DNA of 64,000 bases from an uncultured bacterium (GTDB taxonomy: Bacteria; Pseudomonadota; Alphaproteobacteria; Sphingomonadales; Sphingomonadaceae), in the NCBI GenBank assembly GCA_942636505.2, contig CALOGB020000009.1, positions 186,001 through 250,000 on the forward strand, given 5' to 3'. Made by a program: the position numbers and the translations under genes. How positions within the stretch are numbered: position 1 is the first letter of the stretch; every line of letters begins with the position of its first letter. The notes beneath the pieces were generated by a model. The model was not told where the DNA came from. It worked only from the letters and a program-made list of their open reading frames with translations, and ran no database searches. Below, piece by piece: positions 58,653-64,000 of the stretch.

Positions 58653-59719
58653 TATGCGTCCTTCATGATCTTTTTCAGGGCTTCGCCGATGCGAACCGGC
58701 CCCGGGAAATACGCCCATTCGAGGCTGTGCGGGTACGGCGTGTCGAACCCGGTCACGCGCTCGATCGGCGCCTCGAGATGGTAGAAACAGCGTTCCTGCA
58801 CGATCGCCGACAGCTCCGCGCCGAAGCCGCTGGTGCGAGTCGCCTCGTGGACGATCATGCAGCGGCCGGTCTTCTTCACCGACGCCTCGATCGTCTCGAT
58901 GTCGAGCGGGACGAGCGTGCGCAGGTCGACGATCTCGGCGTCGATCCCGGCTTCGGCAACCACGGCCGCGCAGACATGGACCATCGTGCCGTAGGCGAGG
59001 ATCGTGAGCGCCTCGCCCGCGCGGACGATCTTCGCCTTGCCGAGCTCGATCTTGTAATAGCCGGTCGGGACTTCGCCTGCCGGGTGCTTCGACCAGTTCT
59101 GCGACGGGCGATCCCAATAGCCGTCGAACGGCCCGTTGTAGATGCGCTTGGGCTCGAAGAAGAGCGTCGGGTCGTTGTCCTCGATCGCGGCGATCAGCAG
59201 GCCCTTGGCGTCATACGGCGTCGACGGAATCACCGTCTTGATACCGGACATATGGGTGAAAAGCCCTTCCGGCGACTGGCTGTGCGTCTGGCCGCCGAAG
59301 ATGCCGCCGCCGAACGGCGAGCGCACCGTGATCGGCGAGGTGAACTCGCCGGCCGAGCGGTAGCGCAGGCGCGCGGCTTCGGAGACGAGCTGGTCGAGCG
59401 CGGGGTAGATATAGTCCGCGAACTGGATCTCGGGGACGGGACGCAGGCCGTACGCGCCCATGCCGACCGCGACGCCGATGATGCCGCATTCGGTGATCGG
59501 GGTGTCGAACACGCGGGTCTTGCCGTGCTTGGCTTGTAGCCCTGCGGTCGCGCGGAAGACGCCGCCAAAATAGCCGACGTCCTCGCCCATGACGATCACG
59601 TCGGGGTCGCGCTCCATCATGATGTCCATGGCGGAGTTGATCGCCTGGATCATGTTCATGCGGGTGGTGGGTTCGGCGTCCGCTGCCTCGAACTCGGGTG
59701 CTTGCATCATGTCGCTCAT
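58652..59719 (-). CDS. Branched-chain 2-oxo acid dehydrogenase E1 subunit beta
   Basis: A 355-residue transketolase-fold subunit that pairs with E1-alpha to decarboxylate branched 2-oxo acids with thiamine diphosphate. Val-Met-Gly-Glu-Asp-Val-Gly (cofactor-activating Glu), Pro-Ile-Thr-Glu, Arg-Ser-Pro-Phe-Gly-Gly-Gly, Pro-Ser-Thr-Pro-Tyr-Asp-Ala-Lys-Gly-Leu and Glu-Pro-Lys-Arg-Ile-Tyr fit the branched-chain type. The ATG at 59719 overlaps the E1-alpha stop as ATGA, indicating coupled translation and balanced subunits. Confidence 0.94.
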   Translation of the reverse strand: MSDMMQAPEFEAADAEPTTRMNMIQAINSAMDIMMERDPDVIVMGEDVGYFGGVFRATAGLQAKHGKTRVFDTPITECGIIGVAVGMGAYGLRPVPEIQFADYIYPALDQLVSEAARLRYRSAGEFTSPITVRSPFGGGIFGGQTHSQSPEGLFTHMSGIKTVIPSTPYDAKGLLIAAIEDNDPTLFFEPKRIYNGPFDGYWDRPSQNWSKHPAGEVPTGYYKIELGKAKIVRAGEALTILAYGTMVHVCAAVVAEAGIDAEIVDLRTLVPLDIETIEASVKKTGRCMIVHEATRTSGFGAELSAIVQERCFYHLEAPIERVTGFDTPYPHSLEWAYFPGPVRIGEALKKIMKDA

Positions 59720-61011
59720 GCCTTGCGATCCCATGGACGGCCGCTGGCCGTTTCTTCATCGAGCATCTGCTGGCGCTGCTCCTTCAGATGCCACGGCAGC
59801 TCCTCGAACACGCCGTCGAACAGCGACTCAAGCGGCTGGTGCAGGCCGTGGCCGAGGATGCCATTCTTCTCGGCCTCCTTCTGCGCGGCCTTGACCTGCT
59901 CGGCGAGTTCCTTGTCCTGCGCGGCGTGACGCTCCTCGTCCCATTCGCCGATCGCGATGAGATGGTCCTTGAGGCGCTTGATCGGGTCACCGAGCGGCCA
60001 GGCATTGGGTTCGCCTTCGCTGCGATACTGGCCGGGATCGTCGGAAGTCGAATGGCCTTCCGCGCGGTAGGTAAAGTGCTCGATCAGCGTCGGGCCCTGG
60101 TTGGTCCGCGCGCGCTCGGCAGCCCATTCGGTCGCGGCGTACACCGCCAGCGCGTCATTGCCGTCGACCCGAAGTCCGGCGATGCCGTAGCCGACCGCGC
60201 GTGCCGCGAACGTGGTTGCCTCGGCGCCGGCGAACCCGGAGAAGCTGGAAATCGCCCACTGGTTGTTGACGACGTTGAAGATCACCGGCGCGCGGTAGAC
60301 CGCGGCGAACGTGCAGGCGGAGTGGAAGTCGCCCTCGGCGGTCGAGCCTTCGCCGCACCAGGTCGCGGCGATCCGCGTGTCGCCCTTGGCGGCGGACGCC
60401 ATCGCCCAGCCGACAGCCTGCGGATACTGCGTCGTGAGGTTGCCCGAGATCGAGAAGAATCCGGCTTCCTTGACCGAATACATGATCGGCAACTGCTTGC
60501 CGCCGAGCCTATCGGCCGTGTTCGAATAGATCTGGTTCATCATGTCGACGAGGCTCCAGCCCCGTGCGATCAACAGCCCCTGCTGGCGGTACGAGGGGAA
60601 GCACATGTCCTCGTAATCGAGTGCGTAGGCCGCCGCGACCGCAACCGCCTCCTCGCCGAGCGCCTTCATGTAGAAGCTGGTCTTGCCCTGACGCTGCGCG
60701 CGAAACATGCGTTCGTCGAACGCGCGGAGCAGCGCCATGCTGCGCAACATGCGGCGCATCACGTCGGGCGACAGCTTGGGGTCCCATGGGCCGACCGCGT
60801 TGCCGTCGTCGTCGAGCACGCGGACCAGCGTATAGGCGAGATCGATGAAGTCGGACGCCTTGTCCGCGGTGTCGGGGCGGCGTGCCTCGCCAGCGGGCGG
60901 CACGTCGACTTCGGCGAAGTCCACCGCGTCGCCGGGGCGGAACTTCGGCTCGGGGATATGCAGCGTAAGTGGCTGCAAATTGGCGCGCGGATGCTCGCTT
61001 GCCATCGTCAT
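59716..61011 (-). CDS. Branched-chain 2-oxo acid dehydrogenase E1 subunit alpha
   Basis: A 431-residue thiamine-diphosphate enzyme subunit. Asp-Glu-Arg-Met-Phe-Arg-Ala-Gln-Arg-Gln-Gly-Lys, Pro-Ser-Tyr-Arg-Gln-Gln-Gly and the cofactor motif Gly-Glu-Gly-Ser-Thr-Ala-Glu-Gly-Asp-Phe-His..Asn-Asn-Gln-Trp-Ala-Ile-Ser are those of the branched-chain rather than the pyruvate enzyme. The regulatory loop Arg-Ala-Glu-Gly-His-Ser-Thr-Ser-Asp-Asp-Pro is present. ATG 61011 has GGAG at the right distance. Heads E1alpha-E1beta-E2-bactofilin-like; the E3 gene is elsewhere. Confidence 0.94.
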   Translation of the reverse strand: MTMASEHPRANLQPLTLHIPEPKFRPGDAVDFAEVDVPPAGEARRPDTADKASDFIDLAYTLVRVLDDDGNAVGPWDPKLSPDVMRRMLRSMALLRAFDERMFRAQRQGKTSFYMKALGEEAVAVAAAYALDYEDMCFPSYRQQGLLIARGWSLVDMMNQIYSNTADRLGGKQLPIMYSVKEAGFFSISGNLTTQYPQAVGWAMASAAKGDTRIAATWCGEGSTAEGDFHSACTFAAVYRAPVIFNVVNNQWAISSFSGFAGAEATTFAARAVGYGIAGLRVDGNDALAVYAATEWAAERARTNQGPTLIEHFTYRAEGHSTSDDPGQYRSEGEPNAWPLGDPIKRLKDHLIAIGEWDEERHAAQDKELAEQVKAAQKEAEKNGILGHGLHQPLESLFDGVFEELPWHLKEQRQQMLDEETASGRPWDRKA

Positions 61012-61145
61012 TCCATCTCCATGAGGCCGCTGTGACCGCGGAACACTCTTACCGAGGCTTGTTATTAAATTTCAACGCAGATTGCGAGGGGGAGTTGCGC
61101 ATTCACGATGTGCCGCGCGGATTTTTTCTCCCCCTCCGCAGAAAT

Positions 61146-62165
61146 TCAGCCGCCGACGGTCTGTTCGATCACGCCGAAGATCGGATGGCGCCTGTCGTCC
61201 TCCGCCCAGATGCGGACGACGTCGCCCTGCTTGAGGAACGGCGTGACGGGCTTGCCGCCCTGGATCGTCTCGATCGTCCGCACTTCGGCGAGACAGGAAT
61301 AGCCGACGCCGCCCTCGGCAACCGACTTGCCGGGACCACCATCGGGTCCGCGGTTCGAAACGGTGCCCGAGCCGACGATAGTTCCCGCGCCGAGCTTCCG
61401 GGTCTTGGCGGCGTGCGCGACCAGCGTACCGAAGTCGAACGTCATGTCCTCGCCGGCCTCGGCGCGTCCGAGCGGCTGGCCGTTGAGATCAACCATCAGC
61501 TTGCGGTGCAGCTTGCCGTCCTTCCACCAGTCGCCGAGCGAGTCGGGGGTGACGAAGACGGGCGAGAACGCGCTGGCCGGCTTCGACTGGAAGAAGCCGA
61601 AGCCCTTGCCGAGCTCGCCGGGGATCAGGTTGCGCAAGCTCACGTCGTTGGTGAGCCCGACCAGGAGGATCGCCGCCAGCGCCTCGTCGCGACTCGCGCC
61701 GAGCGGGACGTCGCCGGTAACGACGACGACTTCGCCCTCCATGTCGCACCCCCAGGACTCGTCGGCGAGCGGAATCGGATCGCGCGGGCCCAGAAACCCG
61801 TCCGAGCCGCCCTGATACATCAGCGGATCATGCCAGAAGCTGTCCGGCATCTCAGCCGCGCGCGCCTGTCGCACGAGCGCAACATGATTCACGTATGCCG
61901 AGCCATCTGCCCATTGATACGCACGCGGCAAGGGCGACTCGGCGTCATGCTCGTGGAAGCGGCGCATCGGGATCATCTCGTGCTCGAGATCGGTCGACAA
62001 ATTCTTGAGGTCGATCGAAAGCCGATCCCAGTCGTCGAGCGCGGCCTGCAGCGTCGGCGCGATGTGGCTCGCATCGGCGTACCAGGCGAGGTCGTTGGAG
62101 ACGACCACGAGCTTGCCGTCTCGTCCTCGAGTGGCGTCGGGATGCTTCAGGCTGGCCAGTTTCAT
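61146..62165 (-). CDS. Fumarylacetoacetate hydrolase family protein
   Basis: A 339-residue metal-dependent C-C hydrolase. Metal and substrate residues lie in Asp-x-Glu-Gly-Glu-Val-Val-Val-Val (Cys-Asp-Met-Glu-Gly-Glu) and in Asn-Asp-Val-Ser-Leu-Arg; Lys-Gly-Phe-Gly-Phe-Phe-Gln-Ser-Lys-Pro and Gly-Ser-Gly-Thr-Val-Ser-Asn-Arg are typical of the fumarylacetoacetase-like group used in tyrosine or other aromatic ring catabolism. It is on the same strand as, and 134 nt ahead of, the E1-alpha gene, so both may be parts of amino-acid breakdown. Confidence 0.88.
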   Translation of the reverse strand: MKLASLKHPDATRGRDGKLVVVSNDLAWYADASHIAPTLQAALDDWDRLSIDLKNLSTDLEHEMIPMRRFHEHDAESPLPRAYQWADGSAYVNHVALVRQARAAEMPDSFWHDPLMYQGGSDGFLGPRDPIPLADESWGCDMEGEVVVVTGDVPLGASRDEALAAILLVGLTNDVSLRNLIPGELGKGFGFFQSKPASAFSPVFVTPDSLGDWWKDGKLHRKLMVDLNGQPLGRAEAGEDMTFDFGTLVAHAAKTRKLGAGTIVGSGTVSNRGPDGGPGKSVAEGGVGYSCLAEVRTIETIQGGKPVTPFLKQGDVVRIWAEDDRRHPIFGVIEQTVGG

Positions 62166-62316
62166 GGGGCGGATCCTCTATATGTTTGTACGCATCCTAC
62201 GCCCGTGACGGAGTTCAAGTCGAGCATCCAGCGTGCAGCAAACCTGATTTTGGTAAGAGCGGAGCCAATGTCGACCTGATAGGTTCGAACTTGCGTAACG
62301 GTCGAGGAAGGTGAGC

Positions 62317-62547
62317 ATGCCCAGATACTTCTTCGATATCGACAACCATAAACACGTCAACGACGACGACGGCACGAACCTGGCGGACGACGAGGAAGCA
62401 CGCGTCCAGGCGGTGATCTTCGCAGGTGATTATCTCAGCGATCACCCGGGGATCGCACGCGACGGCGCTCGGTTCAGCGTCGCCGTACGGAACGAGGCGG
62501 GCAGCGTTCTGCTGACGGTCACGGTGACGATCGACGAAACGAGCTAG
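62317..62547 (+). CDS. DUF6894-type small protein
   Basis: A 76-residue protein that opens Met-Pro-Arg-Tyr-Phe-Phe-Asp-Ile-Asp and contains Asp-Asp-Asp-Gly-Thr-Asn-Leu-Ala-Asp-Asp-Glu-Glu-Ala, the pattern of the DUF6894 family abundant in rhizobia and sphingomonads. The function is unknown. GAGGAAGGTGAGC precedes the ATG at 62317; GTG at 62311 would add two residues. No membrane segment. Stands alone between the divergent hydrolase gene and the regulator gene. Confidence 0.8.
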   Translation: MPRYFFDIDNHKHVNDDDGTNLADDEEARVQAVIFAGDYLSDHPGIARDGARFSVAVRNEAGSVLLTVTVTIDETS

Positions 62548-62724
62548 CCGAGCGGCTAGCCTTGTTTTTCGCCACGGTCCCGCCAATCGGGCGCATAATT
62601 GTCATAACATGGGTTTTGTCGGCCCGGTCAATCCTGGGATAAGGTGCGTATTGTTGCAACGCGCTATTCCAGAGAGGGTGACAGCGAGAAACGAGTGCTC
62701 CTGCACTGGATGCGGAGAGTGCAC

Positions 62725-63459
62725 GTGGATATCTCCACCGTGACTGAGAAGGTGTTACGGAAGTTCGAATCGCGGATGGCGATGGGTGCGGACGACCGTG
62801 CGCAGATCGCGGCCTTGCCGTTCAAGGTGCGGACGATCGATGCGTCGACCTACATGCTGCGCGAGGGCCAGCGTCCGACGCGCTGCGCGTTCATTCTGGA
62901 CGGCCTGGCCTATCGACAGAAGCTGACGCCGAACGGCGAGCGCGAAATCGTGTCGATCCTGATGCCGGGCGAGTTCGTCGATCTGCAGAACCTGTTCCTC
63001 GATGAATCCGATCATGACATCCAGGCGCTGACGCGGCTGACGCTGGCCGAAGTGCCGATCGCGGCGTTGCGCCTTTTCATCGAGGCGTGTCCGGCGGCGG
63101 GCCAGGCGTTGTGGATCGACGCGCTGGTCGAGTCGTCGATCCACCGCGAGTGGCTGTTGAATGTCGGGCGGCGCAATGCGCGGAGCCGGCTGGCGCATCT
63201 GCTATGTGAATTCTCGGTGCGGTTCCAGAAATCGACGCTCGCCGATGCAATGGCGTATGAGTTGCCGATGACGCAGGAGCAGTTGGGTGATGCGCTCGGC
63301 CTCACCCCCGTCCACGTCAATCGCGTGTTGAAATCGCTCGAGACCGACGGCCTGATCGCGCGCAAGAAGCGCCAGGTGAGCGTGATCGACTGGCCCCGCC
63401 TGCGCGATGCCGCCGAGTTCAACGAGCGTTATCTACATCTCGGTCAGATTCGCCGCTGA
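62725..63459 (+). CDS. Crp/Fnr family transcriptional regulator
   Basis: A 244-residue regulator with an N-terminal cyclic-nucleotide-binding-like beta-roll (about 15-125; Leu-Arg-Glu-Gly-Gln-Arg-Pro and Leu-Met-Pro-Gly-Glu-Phe-Val-Asp-Leu), a dimer helix and a C-terminal winged helix (Met-Thr-Gln-Glu-Gln-Leu-Gly-Asp-Ala-Leu-Gly-Leu-Thr-Pro-Val-His-Val-Asn-Arg). No Fnr-type N-terminal cysteine cluster is seen, so it is not an oxygen-sensing Fnr. GTG 62725 with GGAG seven bases ahead is preferred; ATG 62710 and GTG 62644 are alternatives. Signal and targets are unknown. Confidence 0.88.
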   Translation: MDISTVTEKVLRKFESRMAMGADDRAQIAALPFKVRTIDASTYMLREGQRPTRCAFILDGLAYRQKLTPNGEREIVSILMPGEFVDLQNLFLDESDHDIQALTRLTLAEVPIAALRLFIEACPAAGQALWIDALVESSIHREWLLNVGRRNARSRLAHLLCEFSVRFQKSTLADAMAYELPMTQEQLGDALGLTPVHVNRVLKSLETDGLIARKKRQVSVIDWPRLRDAAEFNERYLHLGQIRR

Positions 63460-63685
63460 CTCAGCCATGGGTGCAAAAACGGGCCGAAGGTTGACTTTTC
63501 GACCGTGATACGCCAGATGGCCGCTATCGAGGCGTAATGCAGCGTGATTGGACCTTTAACGGTCTTAGCTCCGCCTCGGTCGTTTCCAACGGGCTTCCCT
63601 TTTCACGCGGGGTGTCAAAACACCACCGCCCCTCGCGCGTCCTTGTGTGGATTCGCGAGCCCGGCATCTATTTGAGAGACTATCC

Positions 63686-64000
63686 ATGTCATTTGCAAAC
63701 CTCGGCCTTGCCGAGCCGCTCGTCCGTGCGCTCGAAGCCAAGGGCTATACCGAGCCGACGCCGATCCAGGCCCAGTCGATCCCGATCCTGCTCGAAGGCG
63801 GCGATCTGCTCGGCATCGCGCAGACCGGCACCGGCAAGACTGCCGCATTCGTGCTGCCGTCAATCCAGCGCCTGACCGAAACCCAGAAGCGCGTCCTGCC
63901 GACGCATTGCCGCATGCTGGTGCTCGCGCCGACGCGCGAACTCGCCAGCCAGATCGCCGACAGCGCCCGCGCCTACGGCCAGTTCAGCAAGATGTCGGTG
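63686..64000 (+). CDS. DEAD-box ATP-dependent RNA helicase (N-terminal part)
   Basis: The first 105 codons of a DEAD-box helicase, cut by the window end. The Q motif ([15 protein letters not shown]), motif I Ala-Gln-Thr-Gly-Thr-Gly-Lys-Thr and motif Ia Pro-Thr-Arg-Glu-Leu are visible and fit the RhlE-type group. ATG 63686 follows GAGAGAC. The upstream 226-bp spacer is longer than usual and contains GTGTCAAAACACC-type short dyads, consistent with a structured leader, as found for cold-induced helicases; that is inference. Confidence 0.92.
   Translation, partial: MSFANLGLAEPLVRALEAKGYTEPTPIQAQSIPILLEGGDLLGIAQTGTGKTAAFVLPSIQRLTETQKRVLPTHCRMLVLAPTRELASQIADSARAYGQFSKMSV

Noticed and set aside
62578..62724. 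Longer N-terminus for the Crp/Fnr regulator from GTG 62644
   Set aside because: The extra 27 residues do not resemble the family and a better ribosome binding site precedes GTG 62725.

Overview
This 64 kb window is GC-rich chromosomal DNA from an alphaproteobacterium, most probably Sphingomonas or a close sphingomonad. The grounds are the gene content (ergothioneine pair egtB/egtD, PduO-type adenosyltransferase beside a small HIG1-type protein, lepB-rnc-era order, E1alpha-E1beta-E2 branched-chain oxo-acid dehydrogenase, large TonB-dependent receptors), the many GTG/TTG starts and the dense intergenic palindromes. I see no prophage, insertion sequence, CRISPR array or rRNA operon. Nearly every gene looks intact; only the two edge genes are cut.

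Layout. 1-1040: end of a membrane-anchored protein, hisE and a HIT protein. 1.1-12.1 kb: amino-acid permease, adenosine kinase, EI24 membrane protein and lipoprotein, egtB-egtD, cobalamin adenosyltransferase, gluQRS, an HNH protein and an EF-hand lipoprotein. 12.2-20.1 kb: ppc, thioesterase plus S9 oligopeptidase, Xaa-Pro aminopeptidase, a 45-residue protein and tRNA-Thr(GGT). 20.2-29.4 kb: an accessory catabolic block (two aldo/keto reductases, Zn-alcohol dehydrogenase, Gfo/Idh/MocA oxidoreductase, SsuD-like flavin monooxygenase, MFS transporter, TonB receptor) that looks like uptake and oxidation of an unusual sugar or sulfonate. 29.5-36.9 kb: small membrane proteins, a metallo-beta-lactamase-fold hydrolase, fpr, uvrB, PRC-barrel protein and lipoprotein. 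37.0-37.7 kb: a gene-poor stretch with one, perhaps two, small transcripts. 37.7-49.9 kb: DUF2501 protein, membrane HExxH protein, class I fumarase, repeat-bearing lipoprotein, sirtuin, era, rnc, lepB, pgi, gor and an enoyl-CoA hydratase. 50.2-54.7 kb: a TonB receptor followed by a GH144-type glucanase. 54.8-62.2 kb: thiolase, SDR, and fumarylacetoacetase-type hydrolase with the branched-chain oxo-acid dehydrogenase genes. 62.3-64 kb: small protein, Crp/Fnr regulator and start of a DEAD-box helicase.

Most striking signals. (1) At 37103-37327 there is a probable small transcript whose Shine-Dalgarno sequence is complementary to the 16S rRNA 3' end over 15 nt, followed by an 18-codon reading frame, several hairpins and an intrinsic terminator. 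(2) Intergenic palindromes fall into distinct families. All six copies of the ~104 bp 'B' family sit beside an ~55 bp 'A' copy, five of them 30-44 nt away, and arms covary within copies. (3) One palindromic element lies inside the E2 gene and is translated as part of its interdomain linker; another supplies the ribosome binding site of the HIT gene. (4) An SsuD-like monooxygenase is translationally coupled to an aldo/keto reductase, an arrangement that resembles the sulfoquinovose monooxygenase pathway.
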